DNA from: Blastomussa wellsi
Taxonomy: Eukaryota; Cnidaria; Anthozoa; Scleractinia; Plerogyridae
NCBI GenBank assembly: GCA_947652115.1
Contig: OX393561.1
Location: 1,679,172-1,743,171, forward strand
DNA: 64,000 nucleotides
Direction: 5' to 3'
Part shown: piece after piece, positions 30,627-45,600 of the stretch
Layout of the letters: each line of letters begins with the position of its first letter
How positions within the stretch are numbered: the first letter of the stretch is position 1
Program-made: the position numbers and the translations under genes
Notes under the pieces: generated by a model
What the model saw: the letters and a program-made list of their open reading frames with translations, nothing else
What the model was told of the DNA's origin: nothing
The model's database searches: none

Positions 30627-33600
30627 ATGGTCATTGCACGAAGATTTCAAACAAAGATGATTACGGTGTGGTTCATGCTCGTTCTAACTGTACGTGTTGT
30701 TTGCGGTGCGAAATGCGGAGGTTTGTGTACTCTTATTGCTTTAGAAATTTTTCTTGCACCGGGAGGTATATGTTTAAAGAATGTCAATTTTTGTTCTGTT
30801 TAGCAGCTGCATCCAAAATATAAAATTTGAAGCGGTTCCAGTGAGGCATCACGTTGGATTCATTTTGGATTTCTATTTGAGCAATATATTAAGATAAAAC
30901 TTGCGAGCGTGGGATTGGTTTGGCATTGTTACAACAGTACGCCGATAATTATTTTAATGCATATTAACAAAATTCGTTTGATATTCAGATTTAGCCGTGG
31001 GACGAAAGACGTTTAAGCAAATCTAGCTATGGTCAGTTACAGAAGCTGCCTGTATGCAGCCGAGTAGATAAAAGTTGAATTTCAACCAGTGCGTGTTTTC
31101 ATCTGCCGTGCGCAATGTTTTAAAGTAGGTTGCCTTAAATCGATCGATTGACGGGACCTTCGGGGGACTGCAGACCCCTCAGTTTCGAAGATTGTCGACA
31201 TTTTTCGGGCAAAACGTTCATGATCCGGGCAACAGCAATTGGAATTTGGGGGGCTTGTATACCAGTTTAATGCTACACATTCGAGGATTGTGTATTTTTT
31301 TTCGGGCCTGTGTCTATCAATAACGTTAAAACTCTACAACTGCATTCAATTTGAAGACCATTGATATTCTCTAGTGTAGAAATGCAGTAAAAAATTACAT
31401 GTAATATGTAAGAGATAAATACCGTTCGAGGTATTTATTTAGACTTATTTCGTGATTCATGAGGTGGATTATTTGAAGCTCGTTTCCAAAAGGGAAAACC
31501 CTGCTTCTTTAGTAGTTTCATCGGCTTCAACCAAAAACATTGTAGTTTTTTATTTGTTTTATGGTTGTCATCGTGCGGTTTTCTGAGAATGGCACGATGG
31601 TGTGATTTCCACGAATTTCGCCATTTATGGTGAATACTCAGATTCCAGAAAAAAAACCGAAGTTACATGCATGCGAGGCTTAAATAGCCCTCCAGCTATT
31701 AACATGGCGGACTCAACATCCGAGGAATCAGGGACAAAGTTGAATGTAATGTAAGTTCAAAACTAACACACTGAAGCAAACGATGAAGAAATTGAAACAC
31801 CAGTGTTGTGCAGCTGCCAAGTGTGCTAATAGAAGCGATAACCGACCTGACCTATCATTCCACGAGTTCCTTCGGATAAGCAGAGAAGGGGAGATGCACG
31901 AAATTTTGCTGTTCTCAACACTTCTTATCGACTGATTTTCAACCGACTCTAACAGGACACAGGCGCTCACTAACGCCAGGAGCGATACCTTCGGTATTTC
32001 AATGGACAGAGGAGGAAGACGAAGAATCGCTGCTTAGAACTAGAAAGCTGAAGTCCAGAATGTAAGGCATCTGAAGTCGCCAAAGCAAAAGTGAATTCCG
32101 ATGAGATTTAAGAGGAAGAAATTGTGGATGGAAGAAGAAGCTGTTGTTTTTTGGCCAACAATTGATGAGTTGATCGGAGAAATGAAGAAGGAAAACGAGA
32201 AACGGCCTAAGGAATTGGAAGAAAACAAGCACAAGGGACAAAATTACAAATTCGGTTTAGAAAGATTTTCAGGTTGCAGTGACGTCATAAAATTTTAAAT
32301 GTGAGATTCTTACTTGTCATAATTACCAAAGTAACTGTACACAAAATATATAATGAGTCACCAGTGATGACCTAATATGTGGTATAATTAAAAATTAACT
32401 GAACATGTATTCCAGTGTTAAATAAAATAGTAGCTTCCCAGTCAATAAGGACACTGTTAAATGACCAGAAAATCCGAGACATGAAATGGCAACATGTTCT
32501 ATTTCTGACCCTGGGTGTAACTGTTGCTGTCGTGAACATATTGCCCAATGCATTAAAAATAACACAGAGGTGGAATTTGGAATTTCCTCACAGAAGAGCT
32601 TCTTTCTTCCCACATGTCTTCTTTTAAACAATTGTTGAATTCAGTCTGTATAATTTACCAGAGTCTGCATTCTTACTACATGCTTGGGATAAAAACTTTC
32701 CCATGCATGATTTTGTCTGGCTTTACTTAAAATCATACGAGTAAGCCCATCTCAGCCTGGGGTATGAGTAGTAAGGGGCGACCGTTTAGGACTCAACCAA
32801 TCAGAAGCCAGGGTTTGGTATCTGTAATCCACCATTTTGTTTTTCTCGTCACGCAAATAAAAATAAAGCAAAATTATAAAAACAAAGATTGTATTCTCAA
32901 TCAAATCCCTTCCTTTATAATTAATCAGAATGTGCGCTTTGATATGTTAATCAATGGTGTACCCCCATGTCCTTTGTCGACATGTTAATAAATGGAATAC
33001 CTCCCACCCCAGGTTTATTCTTGTTGATTCCTAGGAAAGTCAAGGATTTGATTTTTTTCTAATTCTCGAATCGTATTACGCCTGTAATCGTTATTTGAAA
33101 CATTTTTACGCTGCTCTTAATCAAATTGTTGTATGTTCCCATGTTATTCAAAATGCCGCGCGCTTTGAAAGCATTAATGAATAGGTGTACCCCCTGTCCC
33201 ATGTCGACATGTTAAAGAATGGAATAACGCCTATCCCTTGAAGTGTTTTCAGACGTATTCGTATGGTTTATTCTTGTTGATTTGCAAGAGTTTAAAAGGC
33301 AAACAATCGTTTTTCTTACTTATTGAATCGTTTTACGCAGCGCTTAATCAAATTGTTGTATGCTTTGATGTTCCCATGTTATTCAAAATGCCGCGCACTT
33401 TGATATGCTAATGATGAGCTGTACCCCATTTCCCATGTTGCCACGTTGTTTTCCTGAACATGTTAAAAGACTCATTAAGCATTCTATTCAAGCATATGGG
33501 GGGTACAGCTCATCATTAGCATATCAAAGTACGCGGCATTTATTATCATTATCATTCTTTTGGCTTGCAGATGTTTTCCACAAAGTCCCCTCGTCCTGCT

Positions 33601-36600
33601 GCCCCACAAAGCACCTTCATGATTGCTGCCCACCTCCAGTAACTAGACCATGTAACACATCGGTTACAACAACGCCTCCCATGCCACAAAAACATCCCGG
33701 CCAAAAACGCTGGAGAAAACCATTCTGTATGAAACCACAGAATTCATCGGCTTGTGAGGCGGGGTTTTACTACAACACAGTCACAAGAATGGTTGAGCCG
33801 TGCCCAGATGGTTAGAATGTTCAGCAATTGTTTACTTAAGGAGGCTCGAAAGGGTTTTCAGCCGCGCGCGCGCGCTTTCATAGCTCGCGTCAGCTTTGGA
33901 TCCAAATTTACATTAAAGATGCGCGCGCTACATCTGAAATTCGCTAAACCGGACATGAAACGTGCGAAAAACATTTCTTTTTATCTCGAAAATTAACTCG
34001 GTGACCTACCTTGATTTTTGCATGCAATTAACAATCAATATGCTGATTCAAATAGAAAAGTTTGGGCAAAAATTATCTAGTGGAATTTCTTGCAATTTAT
34101 AAAACGCCTTTTTCAATATAATTAAATTTCCACTAGATAATTTTTTTTAATATTGGCAGGCAAGAAGTAGAATTAAATAAGGAAATAAAAATGGCAGGTC
34201 ACCGACTTAGTTTTAAAGACTGAAATTGTGGAGGTCTTTTGTCACTGGCGGGGTGTTGCCATGGTAACTGCTATGACGTCATTAACATTGTTAAAGTATT
34301 CCTACTTTGCCCGAATGATCTCAAGCACTTTTCTGTAATCCTGTATCGTTTTACAAGCACTACACTAGTGAGAAACTCTTTCGAGTCTCCTTAATTAATC
34401 TTTGGAAGCGACTATTTCGCATGATAATTAACAATTATTCTTTGAAATCGAGGTGAATAGTGGCAGAATTCTGCCACTATTCACCACTATTCTGCCACTA
34501 TTCACCGAGATTGAGAAGAATAATTGTTTTAGTATATACACAGGAAGTGATCTCAACAACATTTTCAGAAGGAAACCATTGAAAAATCGATTTAATTGAC
34601 CTCCGAAACACTGGCGAAAAGCGAGTTTACACCCGCCATTTTGTTTTTGTTTGGCTTACGCATTATTCACTCGGTAGGGGGTGAATAATGCTCATTAGCC
34701 AGAGATAGCGAACCAATCAGATTGCTTAAAACACCAAGATCATTGACTGTGTATATACTAATTCCGCATAGTTCATGTACGTAGAAAGAAACAGCTGATC
34801 ATCAGATGACAATTTATACCGGGTTGTTTACCTGTAGAGAAAGCTAGATAACAGCACTCCACTTAGGGTTGGAACTCATTAGAGTAGCGTGGCAGCCGGC
34901 GTGAGTGGGCTGGCGGGCATGATACTCACTATTGAGTACTCCATCGTCCCCGTCACTCGCTTGCCTTTCTTAAGTGTACGATGCATTTGCGAGCCATCAA
35001 AATGAAATTAATAGTCATTTTCTTCGCCTCACTTTAATTTACCCACAGCTCACTTGTCAGAGAATAGTTTATGGTTGCACGTAAAAACTAAGGAGTAATA
35101 TATAAGCTTCATCTGCGCCAAGATTGTTTTACTGTAGGAGTTTTTACCAGAATACCCGTACCTTTTTATAATTTAACCATTTACATTTAAATGGCTTGTA
35201 CTATGGCAATTTGCGTGTATTTGAGAGTAAACATGGTGTTTTGTCGTAAATCTGTACACATATTTTCATATTTCGCAATAGACCTCTCAGCTTCGTTTGT
35301 AAATTGCCCATTTCAGATCATGTGATGCTTTCAAGAGAATTTGTACTTTGTTTATCTGTGAATTATTCATTCATTTTCACGTGGAACTTTTTGAATTTGA
35401 AAGAAATAATTCTCAAGGGTAACATCACGTAGCCTGAAATGGGGCAACAAATAAGCTAAGATAAAGAGGTAAAAAGCGATATTTCTTGTTTACAAACATT
35501 GACGCCACATTTCTTTTGATATTGAAATTTTCTAACCCCGGAACAAAAGAAGTCATTGTTTCAGCAGCCAATTAGGTTCTAGTTGTCATTTTAATAGCAA
35601 TGGGGGACGTCACGAGAAACATCGCTATTTGCTAAAAATATTGGGTTTACCTCATTGTAAGGACCTATGACTTTTTTCTTTGTTTTTGAGCTATTGTTTC
35701 TGTGTTCTGTGTTGTTTCAATGTTCTTTGTTGTCTTTGTTTTACGTCACTGGTGAGTTTAGCAGGTTCTTACACCGAGGATGACTCAAATGTTGACGTTT
35801 GTTCTGTTTTCAGGGTTCTACTGTGCCCAGGACCAACAGTGTATCATCCCATGTCCCATGGGAGCATACTGTGTCAGAGATAAACTGATCAACGCTACAG
35901 TAAGTCTCAACAACGACAATTCTTTATTCCCTCACAATAGTTACAGAACTAAGTTTACGTTTTCATTCAAAGAAGAGAAGGTCTCAAGGGGCACTGTTTG
36001 GAATGGCACAGCAGAGAAGCCTCTGGTATGGGAACCTATCCTTTTGATAATGAGTACGGAAATGTCTCGCTTTGCACGCGAAGGTTCTTAGAAATAAAAC
36101 TTGACAACAAAATGGCGCCGAACTTGTGGAGCAAGAAAATAAGTTGGAAGTTGACAAATTTTGTATTAACGGGGTATAAAAGTAGAGAAAAAACCGTCTG
36201 ATGAAAAGTTATAGTACTGTTCTAGCCGAAATAGTTGGAGTTTTTTACTTAGTATCTTAAGATCCTGCACTCTTCATTGACCCTTCATTGGTTTGTCGTT
36301 GTGGTTTTGCTTATGTTAGAAGATTAGTTGGAGTTACTTGCTGAGGTAATTGCCTCCCGAGACATATAACAACTGCAGGAATTTTAAATGACAATTCTTT
36401 TGGCAGCACTTATGTTTTACTAAGCCTGGTAACAGAGCTATGGGGTAGCATGTAACTGTCGATCCTTCAACTAAAAAACGGCTCTCCGGCCATCAAGCTA
36501 GTTTAGAAAAGTGTTAGCTCGTTGTAAGGAAGCAAACCCGGAGACACGGTGTAATTCCCACATGTGAGGTTTGGGTCCTGTCCTTAAACCTGGACCTCAT

Positions 36601-39600
36601 TTTTTGATTTACCAGAGACAAGTTGTTAAGTAATCTAACAGTTTTATATGAGGCAATTTCCATTCCACCTGTAAATTTTTATCTTTTCTACTACTTACCT
36701 CTTATTTTACTAACATTTGAACCTTGTACTTTGTAGAAGAACTCGCCACAATTATGCCGCGAGAGTGGAAAATGCTGCAGTCCTTCCCAGTCCATTCCTG
36801 TTTTTGATTCCAATTTGCCTGAGAAGTTTATTTGTCCTGGATCCAAGCTCCCAGTCCCCTGTCCAGAAAGGAACTATTGTCCAAAGGTCACTGTTAAGAT
36901 CCCGTGTCCAAAGGGATATTTCTGTCGGAATGGAACTGTAGAACCACAAGAATGCCCGGTAAACTATTCTGTTATTGATCTTCTAGTATAAGCTTTAACC
37001 ATAGCTGTTTGACAGGAAATGTTATTAATCTGCGAGAAAAGAATACTAACACGCATTGCGTGCCTGTTGTTCTTTCAGATATTATCCATATGCAAGGAGG
37101 GCTCTGCAGCTCCAGTCAGTGCAATGGCCGGTGTCGTAGTAATCTTAGCAATCCTTCTTGTGCTTCTGTTGCTGTTGTACTGTTTCAACCACGAAGAACG
37201 ACTCATTTCTCTTTTTCAACGTTATGTGATGCAAGGGTGTTTTGAAAGACAGAAGGCAACTTTGAGAATTAAGGATAATTTTAAGCAAATGATAGCCACA
37301 TGGTTAGCCAAGATGGAAAAGTACCGCGAACATGCGAAGCCCAAGGCGCAGACGATAACCATGCGCTTTGAAAACCTCAGCCTTGTTCTTAAAAAGGTAA
37401 AGTTGTTAGGGACGAGGGGAAGAGAAGTCGTATACTCAGTTTAAAGTTCAGCCAAAGCCTATTCCATTTCAATATGACGATCATTCGTTAATGGCGGTTG
37501 ATGGTTAGTGACCGCAAAGTCTTGAAATCAACTAGTTTGACTAATAGTCGTGTGTAGTGGGTCGTGAGTAGAAACTAGGAGTGTGGGAACATTGCAAAAG
37601 TCAATATATATTCGAAACTTCTTCAGAACTTCCTAAGATAACTTTGATAATAAGATAATTAGATAATTACTTAATTGACCACTCCCCATTGGGGCTTTTC
37701 AGGGCTAATGTAAACAAACAAACAAATATTGCAAATAAACATAACAAGGTAAAGAATCCCAACTGGCAGGAGGCAGAGCAGTTGGCTATTTACAAGCGTA
37801 GCCGAGGAGTTGAACTCGGGGCTACCGAGAACAACACTAGCGCGCTAGTGATCGGAACGGGACATGAACGTGTGACTAACGGATCTCAAGTCTAACGCTC
37901 TAACCACTTGGCCACGCCACCTCCTATAATCTTCGGTAGTCATCAAAACGGTTCGGCAAATGATCGGAAATGATGTTCGGGTTATCGGAACATTGATCGG
38001 AACATTTCTTAATTTTCGTGACAACCAAAAAAGAAAAGAAAGTAAGATGGCAGAATTATTATAATTTGTATTGTAAATAGCAGAAAATATGAAAGATTAA
38101 TTAATCAACATGACACGAGCGTGGGACAAAGAAAAAATTCTGAGTCGCCGACAAGAATCGAACCTCCCGAACACCGGGCGGGCGCTCTATCCGCTGAGCT
38201 GCGAGAACCCCTGGAGAGCTAGGTCATTTTTACTGAGTTCTTATGTGACAAGCGTCCCGCATACTGAATAGGATCAGCAATATCGCTATCATCATGATTT
38301 GTGGAAATGAGAGTGATGGCAAATTTTCAGCTCGGTAAATTCAATGTGAAAGATTAATTAATCAACATGACACGAGCGTGGGACAAAGAAAAAGCAGAAA
38401 ATAGTTTTCTTTTGTTCTTGTTAAACGCGCATTATCACACACAATGTTCTAACATCAAGCGACATGTTTTGTTACTCATTCGAATTCTTTTTAAGTCATT
38501 CATTTTAAGACCAGTTTTAATGCATATTCTTTAGATTATATTTTGCTTTTGCATCACCAGAACCGTTCATTGTAATTAGTTTTGAAGCATCGTTAATTGT
38601 CGCGTAAGTTATTAATAAAGAATAAATCGTAAAAAGGCATTGCCCTGGCGTTTGATAGATCTGATGATAAATTACCACAAGTAGTATAGCAGGGATAAGC
38701 CTTGAAACTGATACCGAGGTGGCTGGAAACGAAACTGAAAACTGTAAACTTTATCCATCCTCAAGCAACAGATAAATTGATGACTTTAGTACCTTGCCAA
38801 TGCAAAAAAATCATTTTACATTTAAATAACATATAGCCAAAAGAGCTCTCTACAACAGCACAGGCAGTTGTATGGGCATAATATCTGTTTTGAAGTTCCG
38901 TCATCGGGGTCATAAATTTCTGTATTTCCATTCAACAGACAAAGAAAGAAGTTCTCCATGGCGTCACGGGTCAGTTGCTTCCCGGTGAGGTAACGGCTGT
39001 TATGGGTCCCTCGGGATCCGGGAAAACGACCCTGCTAAACACACTGAGTGGAAAGGCATATTATGGGGTAAGGTTAACAATGCATGTCACGCTTTGAGTA
39101 AATCGCTACACGCTTTTTCCACGGAGTGGAAACTTTTTGAATGAAACGTTTTGCAAGTTTCAGTAGGGGTATCAAATGCTTTCTGAGAGCATTGCGAGCA
39201 TACCAGCACATGCAGCGTTTATCTTTGCTAGCTCGAGCACTGATAAAGTTTTAGTCTTACGAACGACAAGCACTTTGCAAAAACAACCTCCATGAAAAAC
39301 CGAGGTTATGAGCGCTTGTCGAAATATGCGAGCACAAGCCGGAGCCTAATTTTATGAACACTGCAAAATTTTGAGGGACCATCCATAAACTCTTTCGTTG
39401 TTATTTCACTAGACTTGTTCCAGTTATCTATCCAGATATCGAGAGTTCAAGAAATCGGAATTTTACTGTGTAACCTTTTACACACTTTTCTCACAGGAAT
39501 GCTAAAGCCGACGACATTAGATTTGTTTTTGTTCTTCTTTCCATTGGTGCTTAGTCCTTTCACGGTCAAACCGGTGTTTTGGCTTTGTGTGAGCCAATCA

Positions 39601-42600
39601 GATCACATTCGGGGAAACAAATGCCAGCTTCGGCAAAAGTTCATTGAAGAACTCGAGGAGGTTGCGACTTATCTTTTCCAATCCATGTTGCTTAGCAACG
39701 TCAGGTACGAACACTGCGGGATCAGTCAGGTCTCGGAGATGGGATTTCGTTATTAGCTGGCCCCTGTTCCCTCCAAAAATAGATATACCCGTACTGTGTA
39801 ATATTGACCTGTTGTTGTTGTTCTAATTAGAAGACCTTCACCCCGACTAAAAAATAAGATTATTTTTCTCTTCTTTGCTCGCAATAAAGTGAATTCATCT
39901 GTTTTCAGAAACGCGATGGCCTTCTTTTTATCAACGAGAAAGAAGTCAAAGACCTGGGTGTTTACAGAAACCTTACTGGCTTTGTTCCACAGGTGAGTTT
40001 GTTTTTGAGCGAAGAATTGACATGTGAATGTTAAATCACTTGGGACTTGATTTACTACGTGAGAGAACTTTGAACTTCTAAAGTAATTTATTCCGTGTCC
40101 CAGAGCAGTAGACCAATTCCGATATATTACTATTAATTGTTATATTTCATTGCTTTCTTTAAATATGCATTTTCTATAAATACTGTTAAAGTTATCATTT
40201 CTGTAAATAGTGCAAAATAATAACAAAATTTGAATCTGACTTGGGTTTTATTTTCGATTCGATAGGAAGATGTGATGCATAGAATGCTAACGGTAAAGGA
40301 AGTGTTGACTTACCAAGCAAATCTCAGGCTCCCGTCAACTATTTCCAATACAGAAAAGAAAATAAAAGTTGACGAGGTAAGACATAAAATATTTGTTGTT
40401 AATGCATTTGCGAACATCTTCTTTAACCCCAAATCCCCTTTTGATCCAGGTCTGGGTTCGAGCTGGGTTCTTGGGCAGAGCACTTCTTAATCACAGTGCT
40501 CTCTCAGTGAGCATGCGTACTGCTCGGGATGTTGTGAGTCAGCGAGAGGGTGTTACGAACTAACTTCAACAAAACTCGGGCAACAATGTTACTAGTTTTT
40601 GAATCGCCTTCAAATTTCTGCAACATGTTGCCGCAACAAACCGCTGCGTTAAACTCGTCCACGTACATGTAACATCACCTTAAGGTAACAATGGTTTTGT
40701 CTGTTTTGTGGGTCCCGCGGCTTACCTTGACGGATTATTTCTCTGGCAGGAATATTACGTCTTTTTCTTAAGTCAAGTCGTTACGTTCGTCTCTTAACTC
40801 CAGATGAAGCTGAAGATAAAGACGCTCTCTTCCTTTCGCAGGTCTTGGAACTTCTCGATCTTAAAGGCGTCAAAGATACAATGATCGGTGACGAGGTACC
40901 TTGCACTCTGTGGATGTTACACTAAAGAACGTATATGCCGTTGTTTAAATGCGGAGGACCACTGCCTTGCCAGGAAATCCGAGGATTTGTTTTATTTCTG
41001 CCCACTTTCTTTATTTAGAAGTCAAACTAAAGAAAATATACATGAATTACAATGGTGCTCCCTTTTTGACATGAACGGCTTTAATTGAGTTTACATAAAT
41101 TGATATAATGAACTTATGTTCGCGTTTCTTGATTCCTGACTGGAATACCTCGCTTCGCTTCCTATTTGAGCTTCTTTTTTAACTCAAAACCGCGTGTGCT
41201 GATAAATATTGTTTCAAATATCCCTTAGGGTTAATTAATAACACTTCTTCCATCAAAGGTCCTAAACCTTCTACATGTTAACTTCTTTCTGATACAAGTC
41301 TCACAACGTCATAAAGGCTGCTGGATCTTGCAATGTTCACAGTTAGCTTGGAGATGCACATTCTTGAACTGAATCGATGTGTATAGTACAACGGCACTTG
41401 GTTTTGTACATGTAAACAAGAAGTTCCACTAGCTCCTCCTATATCTCGCACCTTTCGGGCGCGAACTGCAAAGTTGTATTCCTGCATTCAGCACATATTG
41501 AGTCAAGCGTCCACGCTTTAAAATCTCACCAAACTAAAAGATAACCTGGACAAAAATAAGATATCGCTTGCTTATGTTCAATACAACATTCTAAGAAAAA
41601 ATGAAGTGTCTTCGCTTTGATGGTTGACTGACAACTGGCCATGAGAATGGCCAGGCCAGGTCCCTTTTATACCGGAACTTCTTGTTTAACTGGTATTGGC
41701 CAAAAAAGGGATAGTTGACGTCTCACGGTCACCGCGCTGTCACTTGGCCGCAGGAAAACATTTACATGTATTGAAGAAAAGCCCTAAACACACTGATCCC
41801 TAAGTGAACCTTGATAATGGAATACTTTATTGACAACTCCTCAAAGAGGTTTTGTCAGTGACAATTAACAATAATAATGATAATTAATTAATATAAGCAA
41901 TTAAAATCTGGCTAAAAATGGTGACAAAATAGCTCATCATAAAAAGTCTTTTAAAATATGCCTTCTTAAATTGCGCTTAAAAGGTCTTAAAATTATTTAA
42001 ACATTGGCTAAGCTTGATTTCATGCGGTTAATTGTTCCATGCACTAACGATTCTAAAAGAAAAGGATCGCTGCCGGTTTTGAAGTTAAACATGATTTGTT
42101 ATGTTTCCAGGAATCAAGAGGCGTTTCTGGAGGACAAAGGAAGCGCGTCAACATAGGCATGGAATTGGTGACTGATCCGACATTGCTGTTCCTTGATGAA
42201 CCAACAAGGTAGGGCACATTATGAGGAACAGCGGGATAAGATGTTATTTGGTGGAATGAGAATTGATCTTCCCGTGGGTTTACAGAAACACTTTCATTGG
42301 ATATTGTATCCACGTTTATAAGAGTTTGGACTAGCGAAAATGGATAAGACGTTTGCAGGAAAAAAAAGCGTAAAAAAATACAGTAGCAAACAATATTAAG
42401 AGAGGTATGGTTTTTATGCGAATGCAGCCATAACACTACTGGAACAAAGACCTGAAAAGAAAATTTCAGGCTTTAAAGCCTGCGTTCAAAGCCTGAAAAT
42501 TTCTTTTCAGGTCTTTGTTCCAGTGGTGTTATGGCTGCATTCGCATAAAAACCATACCTACTTAATTGCTACTGTTGGACATTCATTAAAATATTAAGAG

Positions 42601-45600
42601 AGCTGATAGCCAAGGTCAGCCAAGGCAGGTGGATATCAATTATTAAATTTTGCAATTATATGCTGTGCAATGTTATGTTTTTAGCAACTGTCTTCTCTTT
42701 GACCTCTTTCGCTTGAGAGTTTAGGATTTCAAAAAAATGAGTAGTTTCATTAAATTTGATTGCTCTCCTTACAATCTGCGAAGGTCCGAATTTACTTTAC
42801 CCAGATTCAACTCTGTTACCTATGGGAAAAATTCCCTTCTCTTGGCGCAAAACTGTCAGAAAACGTTAGAAAGCTTCCCTCTATTCACACTTTTAAAAGG
42901 CAGATGCGTATGTATGAGTTTGAGTCGCTACTGAACACACGGCTGACAAAACTGTTGCTCTCTATGCAATAATTAAACTTTATGATTCAGGCGAGTGGCA
43001 ATTATGTTAGTCTAAGCTGATCCAAACAATGTTGTAAATAGATCCAGACCTTATGTTTGTTTTTAACAGTTTTAAATAGAGCTTGGGTTTTAATTTTTAA
43101 TGTTGTAAACGGATCCTTAATCTTAATCTTAATCATAATTCTAAAGTGTCCCCAATTTGAAGAGGGTTCTACCCTCGGCTATTTTATTAGACACATAACC
43201 AAATAAAGTTGTTATTATTGCAATTACACGTGGCAGTTCGACGGGCTCTAACCCTAACATGCTATTCTGGAACCTATGCTTTACCTTCACATGCTATGCT
43301 AGAGCATTTTTCTCCTTTTTGTGTCGGCAAAAATATCAGTTTCTCTCAATCTCAGCATGTTTTCTCGAATACCGTTTTCCTTATAGTGGCCTGGACAGTA
43401 CTTCAAGTTTAATGGTTGTCGATGCATTGAAGGCCGTCGCTGAAGAAAGAAACTTGACGATTGTCTGTGTCATTCACCAGCCAAGATACGAGATATTCAG
43501 TGAGTATATTTTATTTTTGGCTTGCTGTACGAAGACACCATCGCTACACCACACTGGATTTGTGCTTACCACTGAGGAAAAAATTATGTTTTTCGCATGT
43601 TCGAACTAGCTATCTTTATCTAGACGTTTCCAACATCAGCTAAATCTGTGTGTCTTTACTTTGTAGGTAAATTTCACAAAGTTCTCTTTCTTGCCCCGGG
43701 CGGAAAAACCGTCTTTCAAGGAACGGTGCCCGAAGCAGAGAACTACTTTGAAAACCTTGGCTTTGAAAAGCCGGCGAAAGTGAACCCAGCGGATTTTTAC
43801 ATGGATGTGATCGGTGGAATGTGCGAGAGCAATCAATCAGACATTGCCTCCTTACCCGAACAGTGGCAGCAGTACACGTCTGGAAATAACGCGGGAGCAG
43901 GAGAAATTGAAAGCGCTTCTGGAGATTCCAGTAATCAAGCTGACGTTGTAGAACTAGAGCCAGCTTCGATTCACAAATCTTATGAACGACTGGTGATCAA
44001 AGACGGCCAAGGTACTATAATACAACAGTAGTGTTTCCAGTTAACCAGGCAAAATTTTAAGGGGGCCCAGGTCTCTTCTACTCCCCTTGGATGGGATGTT
44101 GGTCCATGGTCCATTAAACTCGCCGGTACCCGTTTATTTATTCTTTATACTCCTGGGTGAAGTGAGGCACTATGGGAGTTTCTTACCCAGGGACACAATG
44201 CTGCAATGCCTCGGCCATGGCTCGAACCCGACTGTTCGATCCGGAGTTCAGCGAACTAACCATTAGGCCACCGCCCCTACCCTAAGGTAATGACTAAAAT
44301 TCATTAAATAGCATATATTCTCAATGGTATTTGTATAGATTCAGCGGATTGGGTAATTACAATCGAGAACTTGTTTGATACCGTATATTTGCTGAATCTA
44401 GAATTGAGTCAAATAGGTTAACAGTAATTCTTGAATCATTTCACTGTACGAGAAAACGCAATTCAGGCAACTCTCTCTAAGACAGGCGCCATCACTACCG
44501 GCACCAACTGTCTGTCTCAGAGAGGTGGCCGGCTTATAGAGAGTTTAGATACAGTAAAATGACTGAAAAATGACGGCGTGTAGGGACCAACACCAGTTGT
44601 CCGTCTTAGAGAGGTCTGGCTTATACAGAGTTTTGACACAGCAAAATGACTGAAAACGGACGGCGTGCAGGGACCAACACCAGTTGTCCATCTTAAAGAA
44701 GTGTCCGGCTTATAGAGAGTTTAGATACAGTAAAATGACTGAAAAACGGCGCATAGGGACCAACTCCAGTTGTCCATTTTAAAGAAGTGTCCGGCTTATA
44801 CAGAGTTTTGATACAGTAAAATGACTGAAAAACGGCGCACAGGGATCAACACCAGTTGTCCATCTTAAAGAAGTGTCCGGCTTATAGAGAGTTTAGATAC
44901 AGTAAAATGAACGCAAAACGGCGCACAGGGACCAACGTCAGTTTTCCGTCTTAGGGAGGTGACCGGCTTATAGAGAGTTTAGATACAGTAAAATGACTGA
45001 AAAACGGCGAGTAGAGACCAACACCAGTTGTCCGTCTTAGAGAGGTATCCGGCTTCAGTATAGAGAGTTTAGATACAGTAAAATGACTGAAAAACGGCGC
45101 ACATAGACCAACACCAGTTGTCCGTCTTAGAGTGGTGGCCGGCAGTAAAATAACTAAAATTCTGCAGGCAGGGACAAATACAGGTTGCCTTTCTTACAGA
45201 GGTGTACGGTAAGAAAGAGTTGAATGTAGACATAGGAGCTAACTATCACATTATCTCATTTCTCAGATCAGCAGCGCAGATCGATGCCAAATTTCATGAT
45301 TCAGTTCTTCACTTTTCTTCGTCGTGAAATTCGTCTTCAGTTGCGTCTGTCCCGGTCTCTTTTGTTGGATCAGTTTCTGGTGTTACTTGCTGGTGGTACC
45401 CTGGGGGCCCTCAGAAAACAGGTTAGTAACCTACGGTTCTTAAATTCAGTAAATGTAGTTTAAAACTGCGCCTGCTGCCGTTCTATCATGCTTCGAAGTA
45501 CAGGTTGAAGAGATTCTGGTTGTGCACGTTTCTTGTCACAATTCCAACTTCTGTATGCACCTCATCTATAAAGCGTTGACCCATGAAAAACATGTTTTTT

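Noticed and set aside
32430..32630. Cys-rich frame near [12 protein letters not shown] as a possible extra ABCG exon
   Set aside because: No convincing acceptor/donor pair, and exon 1 to exon 2 already match in phase; it may belong to the decayed transposon region.
44480..45230. Regularly spaced repeats as a CRISPR array
   Set aside because: The units repeat over their full length without unique spacers, in a eukaryotic intron; it is a minisatellite.
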